From Marivita cryptomonadis (GTDB lineage: Bacteria; Pseudomonadota; Alphaproteobacteria; Rhodobacterales; Rhodobacteraceae), in the NCBI RefSeq assembly GCF_002115725.1, contig NZ_JFKD01000003.1, positions 1 to 64,000 of the forward strand: a stretch of DNA of 64,000 nt, read 5' to 3'. Each line of letters opens with the position of its first letter. Position 1 is the first letter of the stretch. This document shows positions 20,693-30,628 of this stretch, piece by piece. Under the pieces are notes generated by a model. The model was given only the letters and a program-made list of their open reading frames with translations, was not told the origin of the DNA and ran no database searches. The position numbers and the translations under genes are program-made.

Positions 20693-21344
20693 GATGAAGT
20701 TACCCTTCCCACTGGCAGAAGAGCCAGACGAGATCCTCCGCGAAACCGGGCGCAAGCTTTTCGCGGGCGAAGTCGACTTTCTCAAGGGTGTCGTTGCAAT
20801 GTCCGGCCTCCCGGCTGATGACCGGATCGAGGTTTGCTTTGCGGGACGGTCGAATGTTGGAAAATCGTCGCTGATCAATGCGATCACAGGGCGCAAGGCT
20901 TTGGCCCGCGCATCGAACACGCCGGGACGCACGCAGGAAATCAACTATTTCACGCTGGGCGAGGAACGGTATCTCGTCGACCTTCCGGGCTATGGCTATG
21001 CCAACGCTCCGGTGAACGTGGTTGAGAAATGGCAAGCGCTTCTCAAGCAGTACCTGTCCGGACGCGCCAGCCTGCGCCGGGCGTTTGTGCTGGTCGACAG
21101 CCGCCATGGCATCAAGACCGTCGATGAAGAGATCATGACTCTTCTCGACAAGAGCGCTGTCGCCTTTCAGGTTGTTCTGACAAAGGCTGACAAGATCAAG
21201 CCGTCGCAATATGATGGACTGCTGGCGCAGGTGCGCGAAAAGCTGGCCAAGCACCCCGCAGCCTATCCCGAACTGGTCCTGACAAGCAGCGAAAAAGGCG
21301 ATGGCATCGCAACCCTGCGCAGCATCATCGCCGGGATCGGCTGA
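20685..21344 (+). CDS. engB: Ribosome biogenesis GTPase EngB
   Basis: 219 residues from GTG 20685, chosen because GAGG lies 6 bases upstream and the N-terminus MSEMKLPFPLA fits relatives; ATG 20694 is the alternative. G1 motif G54-S61 (GRSNVGKS), G2/switch region NTPGRTQEINYF, G3 DLPGYG, G4 TKAD, G5 TSSEKG. EngB (YihA/YsxC) is an essential GTPase in large-subunit assembly. It overlaps the MOSC stop by 8 bases. Confidence 0.95.
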   Translation: MSEMKLPFPLAEEPDEILRETGRKLFAGEVDFLKGVVAMSGLPADDRIEVCFAGRSNVGKSSLINAITGRKALARASNTPGRTQEINYFTLGEERYLVDLPGYGYANAPVNVVEKWQALLKQYLSGRASLRRAFVLVDSRHGIKTVDEEIMTLLDKSAVAFQVVLTKADKIKPSQYDGLLAQVREKLAKHPAAYPELVLTSSEKGDGIATLRSIIAGIG

Positions 21345-21428
21345 GCGCAAAACGGCTTGCCTCGGGGGAAGCCATGTCGCACACAAGGTAAGCGCCGGAC
21401 ACAGGTCCGGTTTGGATCGAGAACAGGC

Positions 21429-22298
21429 ATGAAATCCCGAGATATGAACCACGATTGGATCGCAACCGCCCGCACCCTCTCTGAAGCTCTGCCCTTCATG
21501 CAGCGCTATGCGGGGGCCGTTGTGGTGGTCAAGTTTGGCGGTAACGCCATGGGCGACGAAGACGCGATGGCTGAATTCGCGCGCGACATTGTTCTAATGC
21601 GTCAGGTTGGAATCAACCCGGTGGTGGTGCATGGCGGCGGTCCGATGATCAACGACATGCTGACCAAGCTAGGCATCAAGTCCGAGTTCGTGCGAGGCAA
21701 GCGTGTGACCGACAAGGCCACTGTGGAAGTGGTCGAGATGGTGCTGACCGGACTTGTGAACAAGCGGATCGTACAGGCGATCATGGACGAAGGCGGCCGC
21801 GCGGTTGGTCTGTCGGGCAAAGACGACGACCTTATGGTGTGCGAAGCGGATGACCCCGAACTGGGCTTTGTCGGCCGCCCTGTGGAGATGAACCCGCAGG
21901 TTCTGCGCGATCTGTTCAAGGCTGGGATCATCCCGGTGGTGGCCCCAGTGGCAACAGGGATGCAGCCCAATGAGACCTTTAACGTAAACGGCGACACGGC
22001 AGCCGGTGCAATTGCAGGCGCGTTGCAGGCCGACCGGCTTTTGCTGCTGACCGATGTCAGCGGCGTGAAGGATGCAAGTGGTAACGTCATGACAGCAATG
22101 ACCCCGGAAGAGGTCAGCGCGATGATTGAGGATGGGACCATCGCCGGTGGTATGATCCCAAAGACGGAAACCGCGCTCAAGGCCATCGAAGAAGGTGTAC
22201 GCGCAGTGGTTATCCTTGATGGACGTGTGCCAAATGCCTGTCTGCTAGAGCTCTTTACCGAACACGGCGCAGGATCGCTGATCCGACCGAAGCGGTGA
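21429..22298 (+). CDS. argB: Acetylglutamate kinase
   Basis: 289 residues from ATG 21429; ATG 21444 is also possible. ArgB phosphorylates N-acetylglutamate in the second step of arginine synthesis. Features: [11 protein letters not shown] phosphate-binding loop, [22 protein letters not shown] substrate segment, [16 protein letters not shown], and [11 protein letters not shown]. The arginine-sensitive N-terminal helix ([20 protein letters not shown]) is present, so feedback inhibition by arginine is likely. The next gene overlaps it by 3 bases. Confidence 0.97.
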   Translation: MKSRDMNHDWIATARTLSEALPFMQRYAGAVVVVKFGGNAMGDEDAMAEFARDIVLMRQVGINPVVVHGGGPMINDMLTKLGIKSEFVRGKRVTDKATVEVVEMVLTGLVNKRIVQAIMDEGGRAVGLSGKDDDLMVCEADDPELGFVGRPVEMNPQVLRDLFKAGIIPVVAPVATGMQPNETFNVNGDTAAGAIAGALQADRLLLLTDVSGVKDASGNVMTAMTPEEVSAMIEDGTIAGGMIPKTETALKAIEEGVRAVVILDGRVPNACLLELFTEHGAGSLIRPKR

Positions 22299-22948
22299 CC
22301 CTCGACCAGCTTGATGCGGCTGCCCGCGCAGTTGGTTTGGCGCTGTGCGGAGCGTTGCATCCCAAACCGGAAGATTCTGCGCCAGACGGCACACAGACGC
22401 TTGTTCTTCTTGGCCCTGACGAACCCCGGTTCTGGGACATCTTCATCGCATCGCCTGAATATTGCGATCGCCAGCCGCATCCATTGGACCGCTGGTCGAA
22501 GCGGGTCGTAGCGACGGTTTCGGCCCCTCTTAACGGGACGGCAATCTTTCCCTACGACGGTCCGCCCTATGCGCCTTTCCTACGGTGGGCTGAACGCAGC
22601 GGGGCAAGCTGGTCTTCCCCCATTGGATTACTCGTACACCGCCGGGCAGGACTGTTCATCAGCTTTCGGGCGGCTCTTGCGTTACCCGTGAGGTTCGACC
22701 TTCCTGCCGCAGAGGTTAGCCCCTGCCAGACATGCGACACGCGCCCCTGCGAGACAGCCTGCCCTGTTGGCGCGCTTGCCCCCGGACAAGAGTACGACGT
22801 CCCCGCTTGCGTGGCACATATCCGGTCGCCTGAAGGAGCGGCGTGCCGCGAGGGGTGCCTTGTCCGCAGGTCCTGTCCGATCTCAGCAAAGTTCGGACGT
22901 CGCGCGGAACAATCCGCTTTCCACATGCGTGCATTTTTGGGAGAGTGA
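22295..22948 (+). CDS. Ferredoxin-like 4Fe-4S protein (QueG-related)
   Basis: 217 residues starting at GTG 22295, which overlaps the argB stop (GTGA). The C-terminal part has the cluster motif C144-x2-C147-x4-C152-x3-C156-P and a second group of cysteines ([13 protein letters not shown]). The N-terminal domain resembles the non-catalytic part of epoxyqueuosine reductase-type proteins, but the protein is shorter than QueG. It is often annotated simply as ferredoxin in this order. Redox partner unknown. Confidence 0.75.
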   Translation: MTLDQLDAAARAVGLALCGALHPKPEDSAPDGTQTLVLLGPDEPRFWDIFIASPEYCDRQPHPLDRWSKRVVATVSAPLNGTAIFPYDGPPYAPFLRWAERSGASWSSPIGLLVHRRAGLFISFRAALALPVRFDLPAAEVSPCQTCDTRPCETACPVGALAPGQEYDVPACVAHIRSPEGAACREGCLVRRSCPISAKFGRRAEQSAFHMRAFLGE

Positions 22949-22976
22949 CCCGCACTCAAGGAAAGGCCAGCCCCAC

Positions 22977-23474
22977 GTGAAACGACTGATCCTCATGCGT
23001 CATGCCAAATCGGATTGGTCAGCTTCGGGCGATGATCACAACAGACCTCTCAACGCGCGTGGAGCGGAGAGTGCGCCAGCGATGGGACGTTGGCTGGCAA
23101 ATCAAGATTGGTTGCCCGATACGGTCCTTTGCTCGACCGCAACGCGCACACGGCAGACATTGGACCTTTTGGATATCCCTGTGGTTCCCACATTGTTCGA
23201 ACGCGCGCTTTATCTGGCCGAGGCTGACGAGATCATTGAGACCGTGCGAAGTGCCACGGGTGACACCCTTCTGCTGTTAGGTCACAATCACGGAATTGCG
23301 GAATGCGCACAGGGCTTGGTCAAAGAGTGGCCAGATCACCCGCGTTTTGCGGATTATCCGACCTGTGCAACCACCCTGATCCACTTTGATATGTCGGCGT
23401 GGAGCGATCTTCGCAAAGGCACCGGGAACTGCGCGGGCTTCGCGATCCCACGCGAGATCATATCCGCCGAATAG
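22977..23474 (+). CDS. SixA-type histidine phosphatase
   Basis: 165 residues from GTG 22977. The phosphoacceptor motif is L-M-R8-H9-A-K, with CSTATRTRQTLDLL and the second catalytic histidine in LLLGHNHGIAE. These are the marks of the small SixA branch of the histidine phosphatase superfamily, which dephosphorylates phosphohistidine proteins. It is in line with argB and the ferredoxin gene (28-base gap). The physiological substrate is not deducible. Confidence 0.88.
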   Translation: MKRLILMRHAKSDWSASGDDHNRPLNARGAESAPAMGRWLANQDWLPDTVLCSTATRTRQTLDLLDIPVVPTLFERALYLAEADEIIETVRSATGDTLLLLGHNHGIAECAQGLVKEWPDHPRFADYPTCATTLIHFDMSAWSDLRKGTGNCAGFAIPREIISAE

Positions 23475-23502
23475 TCGAACTAAGCCACCACCGCTCCAAC
23501 AT

Positions 23503-23534
23503 AAAAAAACGCCCCGGACTTGATCCGAGGCGTT
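23503..23534 (-). terminator. Rho-independent terminator of the aap operon
   Basis: On the minus strand AACGCCTCGGA and TCCGGGGCGTT pair around a 5-base loop with one mismatch, followed by a T7 run. It lies 25 bases after the aapP stop. The SixA-like gene ends 28 bases away on the other strand, so it may act in both directions. Confidence 0.85.
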
Positions 23535-23558
23535 GAATGTGTGTTGTGTGACGAACCG

Positions 23559-24332
23559 TCAATGACCGAGGATTTGGCTCAGGAAAAGTTTGGTCCGTTC
23601 GTTCTGTGGATTGTTGAAGAACTCTTCGGGTTCGTTCTGTTCAACGATCTGACCTGCGTCCATGAAGATCACGCGGTTGGCGACCTGGCGGGCAAAACCC
23701 ATCTCGTGGGTTACACAGAGCATGGTCATGCCCTCTTCGGCCAGTTCCACCATCGTATCAAGCACTTCCTTGATCATCTCGGGGTCGAGCGCCGAGGTGG
23801 GTTCGTCAAAGAGCATGATGCGCGGGCGCATGCAAAGCGAACGCGCAATTGCGACCCGCTGCTGCTGACCACCCGAAAGCTGACCCGGGTATTTGTTGGC
23901 CTGCTCTGGGATCTTCACCTTTTCGAGAAAGTGCATCGCCGTCTGTTCGGCTTCACGCTTGGGGATCTTGCGCACCCAGATCGGCGCCAACGTGCAGTTT
24001 TCCAGAATGGTCAGATGGGGGAACAGGTTGAAGTGCTGGAACACCATCCCGACCTCGGAGCGGATCGTGTCGATGTTCTTGATGTCCGAAGACAGCACCG
24101 TTCCATCAACTGTAATCGACCCTTTCTGGTGCTCTTCAAGCGCGTTGATGCAGCGGATGAGCGTGGATTTCCCCGACCCCGACGGGCCAGCGATAACGAT
24201 GCGTTCTCCGCGATAGACGGTGAGGTCGATATCGCGAAGGACGTGGAACGATCCATACCACTTGTTCATGTTCTGGATCTGGATTGCCACCTCGTCAGAG
24301 ACGGCCATGGGTGCATTTGCAGATTCAGCCAT
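23559..24332 (-). CDS. aapP: General L-amino acid ABC transporter, ATP-binding protein
   Basis: 257 residues. Walker [11 protein letters not shown]-loop [10 protein letters not shown], signature LSGGQQQR, Walker [13 protein letters not shown], and H-loop VTHEM. The sequence is typical of PAAT-family ATPases (GlnQ/AapP). It drives uptake with AapM, AapQ and the periplasmic AapJ. It is the last gene of a four-gene operon, 12 bases after aapM. Confidence 0.95.
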   Translation of the reverse strand: MAESANAPMAVSDEVAIQIQNMNKWYGSFHVLRDIDLTVYRGERIVIAGPSGSGKSTLIRCINALEEHQKGSITVDGTVLSSDIKNIDTIRSEVGMVFQHFNLFPHLTILENCTLAPIWVRKIPKREAEQTAMHFLEKVKIPEQANKYPGQLSGGQQQRVAIARSLCMRPRIMLFDEPTSALDPEMIKEVLDTMVELAEEGMTMLCVTHEMGFARQVANRVIFMDAGQIVEQNEPEEFFNNPQNERTKLFLSQILGH

Positions 24333-24344
24333 TGCTAGGCCTCC

Positions 24345-25640
24345 TTATCGGTGATCGGTGGCAAGCTGACGCTCGAGCCACTGCGAATATTTTGAGATAC
24401 TGAAGCAGACGATGAAGAACACGAAGACCGCAAAGCCCCAGAGTTCCCAATAGACACCATTCCATTCTGTGGAGGCGAGGATCGGCCCGCGGATCATACC
24501 CACAAGATCAAACATCGAAATCACCGACACCAGCGTCGTGTCTTTGAAGAGACCCACCGCCACATTCACGATCCCGGGGATCGAGATTTTCAATGCCTGT
24601 GGCAGAATGATGAACCGCATCGACTGAGCATAATCCAGACCAAGAGAGTCGCCCGCTTCGTACTGGCCACGCGGAAGCGCTGCCAGACCACCCCGGATCA
24701 CCTCGGCGATGTACGCCGAAGAGAACATGGTGATCATGATGATGACGCGCAGGACAAGGTCGATGTTGGACCCCGGCGGGAAGAAGTAGGCAAGAACCAC
24801 GTTTGCCACGAAAAGCAAGGTGATCAGCGGCACGCCCCGGATGAACTCAATGAAGACCACACACATCCATTTGATGATCGGCATGGACGACTGACGGCCA
24901 AGTGCAAGCATGATACCCAAGGGAAGCGACAGCGACACGCAGACCGTCCCAAGGATCATATTGAGCATAAAGCCCCCCAGATCACGCGACGGGATCGCTT
25001 GCAGGGCCAGCACGTCGGGCATGGCGGCGGGGATGACGCCACCGGCCCAGATCACAACCACAGTCGCGACCAGCCCCGCCAGCATTCCCATCGCAAAGCT
25101 TTGACGCTCGAACTTTTTGAACGCGAAATAGCCTGCGATCAGTCCGACAAGCACCATCAGCGGTGTCAGCAATGTGCCGCCCCAGATGAGCCAGAAGGCA
25201 AGGAACGGATAGATTGCCGTGAAGAGCATCAGCTTGCGCGGTGCTTTTGGGTAAAGAACGGGCGCAATCGCGACAAGCAGCAGGACTACCGCCAGTGTCG
25301 GACGCCAGTAGGCTTCGGTTGGATAGGTGAACCCGAACAGAAGCTGGTTCCAGCGCTCGGTCAGAACCGAGAAACACGCGCCCGTCATGCCATCGAGCAT
25401 CTCGCGGCATTCAGCAAGGGAACTGGTGTTCCAGATCCCGTTGGCGAACCATGGGTAGGCACCGCTGACGATCTTATAAATGAAGAAGATCGACAGAAGG
25501 GTCAGGATGGAATTGAACCAGCCCTTGAACAGGTTTTCGCGCATCCATTTAATGACGCCGGCTTCAGAAGCGGGTGGCGGTTGCTCAGGCAACATCGTGT
25601 CGCGGACGAAAGCAACGGTCTGTGCATGTGTATCTGACAT
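24345..25640 (-). CDS. aapM: General L-amino acid ABC transporter, permease AapM
   Basis: 431 residues, long for a permease as is usual for AapM/BztC. A cytosolic N-terminus is followed by an extended transmembrane and periplasmic region, then the C-terminal permease core with the EAA-type loop (EAGDSLGLDYAQSMRFIILPQALK). It forms the channel with AapQ. The start is 1 base from the aapQ stop with AAGGAG upstream, so expression is coupled. Confidence 0.95.
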   Translation of the reverse strand: MSDTHAQTVAFVRDTMLPEQPPPASEAGVIKWMRENLFKGWFNSILTLLSIFFIYKIVSGAYPWFANGIWNTSSLAECREMLDGMTGACFSVLTERWNQLLFGFTYPTEAYWRPTLAVVLLLVAIAPVLYPKAPRKLMLFTAIYPFLAFWLIWGGTLLTPLMVLVGLIAGYFAFKKFERQSFAMGMLAGLVATVVVIWAGGVIPAAMPDVLALQAIPSRDLGGFMLNMILGTVCVSLSLPLGIMLALGRQSSMPIIKWMCVVFIEFIRGVPLITLLFVANVVLAYFFPPGSNIDLVLRVIIMITMFSSAYIAEVIRGGLAALPRGQYEAGDSLGLDYAQSMRFIILPQALKISIPGIVNVAVGLFKDTTLVSVISMFDLVGMIRGPILASTEWNGVYWELWGFAVFVFFIVCFSISKYSQWLERQLATDHR

Positions 25641-25641
25641 C

Positions 25642-26856
25642 TCAGCGCTCCTTCAGCTTCACGGCGTTGTTGTAGACGTTCATGATCGCCGAGATCGCAA
25701 GCGAGATGGCAAGGTAGAACAGCATGAGCAGAAAGATCGCCTCGATGGCGCGGCCCGTCTGATTGAGCGTGATGCCTCCCAACGTGCCGGTCAGGTCCAT
25801 ATAGCCCACCGCGATCGCCAGCGACGAGTTCTTGGTGAGGTTCAAGTACTGAGAGATCAGCGGCGGGATGATCACCCGCAGCGCTTGCGGAAGCACCACG
25901 AGATTCATGATCCGGCCCGGACGCAGCCCGAGTGACGCGGCGGCTTCGGTCTGACCCTTGCTAACGGCAAGGATACCAGCACGGACGTTTTCCGCGATAA
26001 AAGCCGCGGTGTAAATCGACAGGGCGAACCAAAGCGCAATCAGCGAGTTGCGCATGAAGATGCCGCCTTGGAAGTTGAAGCCTTGCAGCGACGGCAAGTC
26101 CAACGTGATCGGGCGTCCCATGACAAAAAAGGCAAGGATCGCCGGAATAAAGAAAATCGCCAGCGAGGGCCACAGCGTCGGGATCAGTTGCCCACGGTCA
26201 TAGAGTGCTTTCTTCGCATAATTGCGGAATGCAAAAATCCCTGCAATCGACGCAAGAAACACGGCAACCACAACACCCGAACCCGGACCGAAGACCGGCG
26301 CAGGGGAGTAGAAACCGCGACCTGTGAACGCAAAAGCCCCAAAAACCATCGAGGCCGTTGCATCTTCTCCGCGGAAATCACGGGGCTGCGGCAAGACGGC
26401 GATAAAGACCGCCATGATGATGAGGATCCAAATCAGAACCGGAACGTTGCGGAAGATCTCGACATAGATCGACATAAGCTGGCGCACGAGCCAGTTGTTA
26501 CTCAGCCTGAGAACCCCGACCACCACACCGATCACGGTCGCCATGATGCAGCCAAGGAACGCCACCAGAAGGGTGTTCAAAACGCCAACCAAAGATGCGC
26601 GCCAATGTGACGACTGGCTCGTGTAATCAATCAGGGTTTGGTTGATATCGTATCCAGCAGGTTCACCAAGAAACTTGTACGAGATATTAAGACCTGCAGC
26701 CTGAAGGTTGGCCAGCAGGTTATAGCCCAGATAGGCAAATGCCAGAATGAGCAGGATGAGCGCGATGAATTGAAACGTATAGGACCGGTAACGCGTGTCG
26801 TTGATCAGCATCGACAGCTGAAACGACCCCGACGGTGGGTCTGAAATGGTGGACAT
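25642..26856 (-). CDS. aapQ: General L-amino acid ABC transporter, permease AapQ
   Basis: 404 residues with the same plan as AapM: an N-terminal helix (FIALILLILAFAYLGYNLL), a periplasmic domain, about eight membrane helices and the ATPase-contact loop (EAAASLGLRPGRIMNLVVLPQAL). AapQ/BztB partners AapM. A stem-loop separates it from aapJ (see 26941), which lets the binding protein be made in excess. Confidence 0.95.
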   Translation of the reverse strand: MSTISDPPSGSFQLSMLINDTRYRSYTFQFIALILLILAFAYLGYNLLANLQAAGLNISYKFLGEPAGYDINQTLIDYTSQSSHWRASLVGVLNTLLVAFLGCIMATVIGVVVGVLRLSNNWLVRQLMSIYVEIFRNVPVLIWILIIMAVFIAVLPQPRDFRGEDATASMVFGAFAFTGRGFYSPAPVFGPGSGVVVAVFLASIAGIFAFRNYAKKALYDRGQLIPTLWPSLAIFFIPAILAFFVMGRPITLDLPSLQGFNFQGGIFMRNSLIALWFALSIYTAAFIAENVRAGILAVSKGQTEAAASLGLRPGRIMNLVVLPQALRVIIPPLISQYLNLTKNSSLAIAVGYMDLTGTLGGITLNQTGRAIEAIFLLMLFYLAISLAISAIMNVYNNAVKLKER

Positions 26857-26940
26857 TGGTTTATCCCTGTTTTTCCGGATTCTCTTGGCGGCGCTTGTCG
26901 CGCTCTGATGCCTGATCCGAAGGCTTTTTGTTTGATTTGA

Positions 26941-26970
26941 AAAAGGGCGCGAAGTGATCCGCGCCCTTTT
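26941..26970 (-). terminator. Attenuator/processing hairpin between aapJ and aapQ
   Basis: An 11-bp perfect stem (AAAAGGGCGCG / CGCGCCCTTTT) with an 8-base loop, ending in T's on both strands. It is 14 bases after the aapJ stop and before aapQ in the same operon. Such hairpins usually give partial termination or protect the upstream mRNA, giving more binding protein than membrane components. Confidence 0.8.
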
Positions 26971-26984
26971 CCTAAGTCAATGTC

Positions 26985-28004
26985 TCAGCGGAACGGCGGT
27001 GTGTAGAGCAGACCACCTTCGGTCCAGAGCGCGTTCAGTCCGCGCGCAAGTCCGATCGGTGTGTTTTCACCAATGTTCTTTTCGAACAGTTCACCGTAGT
27101 TGCCGCCAGCCATGATAGCCTTGACGGCCCAGTCAGCTTCGAGGCCCAGCATCGCACCAAGTGTGCCTTCGGTGCCGAGCAGACGGTTGATTTCCGGGTT
27201 GCTTCCTGCAGCCGACGCCAGCTCCGAGACGTTTGCTGACGTGACGCCCAGCTCTTCTGCCGCGATCAGTGCGTTCAGCGTCCAGCGTGCGATGTCGCCC
27301 CACTGGTTGTCACCATGACGAACGAGCGGACCAAGCGGCTCTTTCGAGATGATCTCAGGCAGAACGACGTGGTCGCCCGGGTTTTCGAACGCCGCGCGTG
27401 TCGCTGCGAGGCCCGACGCGTCTGTCGTGTAGACGTCGCAGGCACCTTCAAGGTACAGCGGCTGCGCTTCGGCATTGGTTTCGATCGGGACCGGCTCGTA
27501 GCTGATGTTATTGGCACGGAAGAAGTCCGCGAGGTTCAGCTCGGTGGTGGTGCCAGTCTGGATACAGACGGTTGCGCCATCAAGTTCTTTGGCCGAGGAT
27601 ACGCCCAGCTCCTTGGGAACCATGAAGCCCTGACCGTCGTAGTAGTTGATACCGACGAATTCAAAACCAAGGTCCACATCGCGCGAGAACGTCCATGTGG
27701 TGTTCCGCGCAAGCAGGTCGATCTCGCCCGAGGCGAGCGCTGTGAAGCGGGTTTTGCCAGTTGTCGGAACGAATTCGACCGCAGTCGGATCGCCAAGCAC
27801 GGCAGCCGCAACGGCACGGCAGACGCCGACGTCGAAGCCTTCCCATTCACCGTTTGCATTCGGCGCTGCAAAACCGACGAGACCAGTGGTCACGCCGCAG
27901 TTCAGCTTGCCACGTGCCTTGACGTCGTCAAGTGTGGCAGCGGACGCAACACCAGCCGAAAGGCCGGCCACGGTCATCGCGCCAAGAATTGCAATTTTTT
28001 TCAT
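26985..28004 (-). CDS. aapJ: General L-amino acid ABC transporter, substrate-binding protein
   Basis: 339 residues. Signal peptide MKKIAILGAMTVAGLSAGVA, cleaved after ASA, so periplasmic. Bacterial extracellular solute-binding family 3: KLNCGVTTGLVGFAAPNANG, EGFDVGVCRAVAAAVLGD, FVPTTGKTRFTALASGEIDL. The length fits AapJ/BztA, which bind a broad set of L-amino acids, especially Glu, Gln, Asp and Asn. Strong SD (AGGAAGAGG). First gene of the aapJQMP operon; its promoter must lie in 28005-28182. Confidence 0.96.
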   Translation of the reverse strand: MKKIAILGAMTVAGLSAGVASAATLDDVKARGKLNCGVTTGLVGFAAPNANGEWEGFDVGVCRAVAAAVLGDPTAVEFVPTTGKTRFTALASGEIDLLARNTTWTFSRDVDLGFEFVGINYYDGQGFMVPKELGVSSAKELDGATVCIQTGTTTELNLADFFRANNISYEPVPIETNAEAQPLYLEGACDVYTTDASGLAATRAAFENPGDHVVLPEIISKEPLGPLVRHGDNQWGDIARWTLNALIAAEELGVTSANVSELASAAGSNPEINRLLGTEGTLGAMLGLEADWAVKAIMAGGNYGELFEKNIGENTPIGLARGLNALWTEGGLLYTPPFR

Positions 28005-28182
28005 GTTTACCTCTTCCTGTTAGCCCGCACCTATCAGTGCGGTTTCTGACGAACGCATCTGCGCTCATACGACGAAAGTAGGGAACCCCTACTCGCGATA
28101 CCAACGATTTTGTGGGGATTCATTTGCGGAGGTCAAGCCGCATAGCCTATTTTTTGATCAAAACGGCTCTGTTTACCCTGCG

Positions 28183-28905
28183 TCAGTCAGACGTTTGCAC
28201 GCTCAACAATCGCATGAATTCACTGGCGTGCAAAAAGGCAGCCTTCTTGTGTTCAGCCATTTCCGTGGCCTCTTCATCTTCGCCCCATTGTTCTTGCTGC
28301 CACGTTTCATCAACGCGCGACGCGGCCCAAAGCTCTTCTATAGGTTTGAACTGCGCCTTGGCGGCAAAGCCGATGACGAGGGACCCACTGATGGCGACCA
28401 GATCGTGAAATGCAGCGAGTTCGAATTCAGTCAGGGCGTGAACCCTCTTTCGCAGCGCGGTAACTGCGGCAGTGTCCTGCGGAGCGTGCATGACCCCGAC
28501 CCTTGGCTCGAGACGGGCATTCATTTGTCTTGCCGCCCAATCCAGCAAAGGGTCCCACATGTCGTTTTGCCGCGCCACAAGTTCGTCGGGCGCTTCGGCG
28601 CGATAGCACAACAGATCACTGTCCCCATAATCCGCAAGCATGTCCGCCACGTCCGCATGCTGGACCGCCACCTTGTCGACCGCAGCATTCGCCGTTCTTG
28701 TGAATGGCATTGTTCGAGGATCGATCCTCTCGTTCTGAGCGTCGAATTCCTGAACGATTCTTTCCGCGATGGAACGACTGGGAACATGCAGAACGGCTTT
28801 GGCGGGCGTGCGGACAGGACGGCCATCAAGTACGACGCCGAATCCGTGGTCTGTGATCAGGATGTCTGCGGATTTCCAAAACCGTTTCGGTGCCCATTCG
28901 CTCAT
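28183..28905 (-). CDS. ATP12-family F1-ATPase assembly chaperone
   Basis: 240 residues from ATG 28905. Family motifs: RFWKSADI, GFGVVLDGRPVRTPAKAVLHVP, EFDAQNERIDPRTMPFTRTANAAVD, DSDLLCYRAEAPDELVARQ, WDPLLDW. ATP12 binds the F1 alpha subunit during ATP synthase assembly in mitochondria and is widespread in Alphaproteobacteria. It is last in an operon crcB-rluC-HAD-atp12 where each start overlaps the previous stop. Confidence 0.93.
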   Translation of the reverse strand: MSEWAPKRFWKSADILITDHGFGVVLDGRPVRTPAKAVLHVPSRSIAERIVQEFDAQNERIDPRTMPFTRTANAAVDKVAVQHADVADMLADYGDSDLLCYRAEAPDELVARQNDMWDPLLDWAARQMNARLEPRVGVMHAPQDTAAVTALRKRVHALTEFELAAFHDLVAISGSLVIGFAAKAQFKPIEELWAASRVDETWQQEQWGEDEEATEMAEHKKAAFLHASEFMRLLSVQTSD

Positions 28906-29585
28906 GTGCGTCCCCCGATCCAATCTGCCAATGCGGTTTGCAATTCGTCCGTGGTGTTCACGATCTTGTCGGCATCTGCAAGCAGGTCGACAGGGTGATT
29001 GCCCCAAGTCACGCCAAAGGCATGAAGACCAGCCGCCTTGGCCATGTGCATGTCATAACTGGTGTCACCGATCATGACGGCGTCCTCCGCCTGAACCCCA
29101 GTGTCCGACAACGCTGCATAGAGCATGGAGGGATGTGGCTTTGACGGGTGGGTGTCAGCGACCTGCGTCGTCTGAAAATAGCCATCAAGCCGGTGTTGCA
29201 TGATGATCCTATCCAATCCACGTCGCGACATTCCGGTGGCCGTCGCCATCAGAGTAAAATCATCAGCTCGCAGCCAGTCCAAGATTTCACGAATTCCGGG
29301 GAAGAACACCGCTGTATGATCTTGGCCTGTTGCCATGTGACGGGCCAGCGACGCGGATTTGTATCCCTCGGACAGCGTTTGATGAACGCTATGTGGCTGA
29401 TCCGGCACAAGCTGAGCCATCAATTCCGGCAGTGACAGCCCCACGCCGTGAAGGATCGCCTCGCGAGATGGCACCGGAAGGCCAACTCCGCTGAAGGCGC
29501 TCTCCATCGCGTCCACGATATGCGCCCTGCTGTCGACCAGCGTTCCATCGACATCAAACACCACCAACCGCAGACGGTTTGGCAT
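28902..29585 (-). CDS. HAD-family hydrolase (phosphoglycolate phosphatase-like)
   Basis: 227 residues. HAD motif I FDVDGTLVDS with the nucleophile Asp, motif II TATGMS, motif III lysine in HPSKPHPSML, motif IV MIGDTSYDM. The alpha-helical cap is inserted after motif I, as in the Gph/PGP subfamily. The substrate may be phosphoglycolate or another small phosphate. Its start shares one base with the rluC stop, and its stop overlaps the ATP12 start by 4 bases. Confidence 0.9.
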   Translation of the reverse strand: MPNRLRLVVFDVDGTLVDSRAHIVDAMESAFSGVGLPVPSREAILHGVGLSLPELMAQLVPDQPHSVHQTLSEGYKSASLARHMATGQDHTAVFFPGIREILDWLRADDFTLMATATGMSRRGLDRIIMQHRLDGYFQTTQVADTHPSKPHPSMLYAALSDTGVQAEDAVMIGDTSYDMHMAKAAGLHAFGVTWGNHPVDLLADADKIVNTTDELQTALADWIGGRT

Positions 29586-30628
29586 CAATCGACATCCTCG
29601 AACGGATCGGCGGGTACGTCGCGCGGATTCCATTGCAGGAATTCCCAAGTGCGTTCCATGTGTTCCGGCAGCGGCGCGGTTATGGTCAACCGCGCACCCG
29701 TGACTGGATGCTTGAGCGAAATGGATCGGGCATGCAGGTGCAGCTTGCGGCTGATCCCACCGCCCAGCATCGCGCCCCAGCCATCGCCAAGGTTTTCCTG
29801 ACCGGATCCGCCGTATTTGCCGTCCCCGATGATCGGATGCCCAAGCTCTGCCATGTGCGCGCGCAGCTGATGGGTCCGTCCAGTGATCGGCACCATCGCA
29901 ACCCAAGCCGCACGTTTTGCGAGTGCGCTGAGAACGGCATAATCCGTTGTAGCGTGTTTCGCACCTTCGGTGGTCGCGACATCTTTCGGATGCACGGCCC
30001 GCATTTTCTCGTTCTCGCCACCCGCGCCATGACCAGGCGCTTTGACAAGACCGAACTTGATTGTCCCCATCTGCGGGAACGGCACACCCGCCACGGCGGC
30101 CCAATAAATCTTGCGGGTTTCCCGCGCGCGGAACGCCTCGGTCAGTGCACCGGCGACCGCGCGGGTGCGGGCCAGCAGCAGAACACCCGAGGTGTCTTTG
30201 TCGAGGCGATGCACCAGCCTGGGCTTGTCGTCAAAACCAAAGGTCAGCGCCTCAGCAAGACCGTCGACATGGCGAACCTGCTTGCTGCCGCCTTGTGTCG
30301 GCAGACCGGGGGGCTTGTTCAGAGCGATGATGTGATCGTCCTTGTAAAGAACAAGCGACTTAATCATCGCGGCGTCTTTGTCGGACACACTGGGCTTGGG
30401 ACGCGACTCGACCTCACCGGGAGTCGGGAGCGGCGGGATGCGCACCTCTTGTCCCGTGGCAAGGCGCGTGCTGGCCTTTACGCGGCCACCGTCGACGCGC
30501 AGTTCACCCTTGCGGCACATCTTCTCGATCCGCCCCTGTGCGAGATGCGGAAACAGCCGCTTGAGCCAGCGGTCAAGGCGCTGATCCGAATCCCCCGGCC
30601 CAACCGTGATGATCTGAACCTGACTCAT
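29585..30628 (-). CDS. rluC: RluC/RluD-family 23S rRNA pseudouridine synthase
   Basis: 347 residues. An N-terminal S4 RNA-binding domain (RLDRWLKRLFPHLAQGRIEK) precedes the RluA-type catalytic domain with the active-site Asp in HRLDKDTSGVLLLAR and GRTHQLRAHM near the end. Family members isomerise uridines in 23S rRNA. The rluC assignment over rluD rests on length and the RluC-like N-terminus, so it is less sure than the family. Confidence 0.88.
   Translation of the reverse strand: MSQVQIITVGPGDSDQRLDRWLKRLFPHLAQGRIEKMCRKGELRVDGGRVKASTRLATGQEVRIPPLPTPGEVESRPKPSVSDKDAAMIKSLVLYKDDHIIALNKPPGLPTQGGSKQVRHVDGLAEALTFGFDDKPRLVHRLDKDTSGVLLLARTRAVAGALTEAFRARETRKIYWAAVAGVPFPQMGTIKFGLVKAPGHGAGGENEKMRAVHPKDVATTEGAKHATTDYAVLSALAKRAAWVAMVPITGRTHQLRAHMAELGHPIIGDGKYGGSGQENLGDGWGAMLGGGISRKLHLHARSISLKHPVTGARLTITAPLPEHMERTWEFLQWNPRDVPADPFEDVD

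Noticed and set aside
28902..30104. 400-codon version of the HAD hydrolase gene
   Set aside because: The family sequence begins at ATG 29585; the upstream extension overlaps rluC in another frame and looks non-coding.
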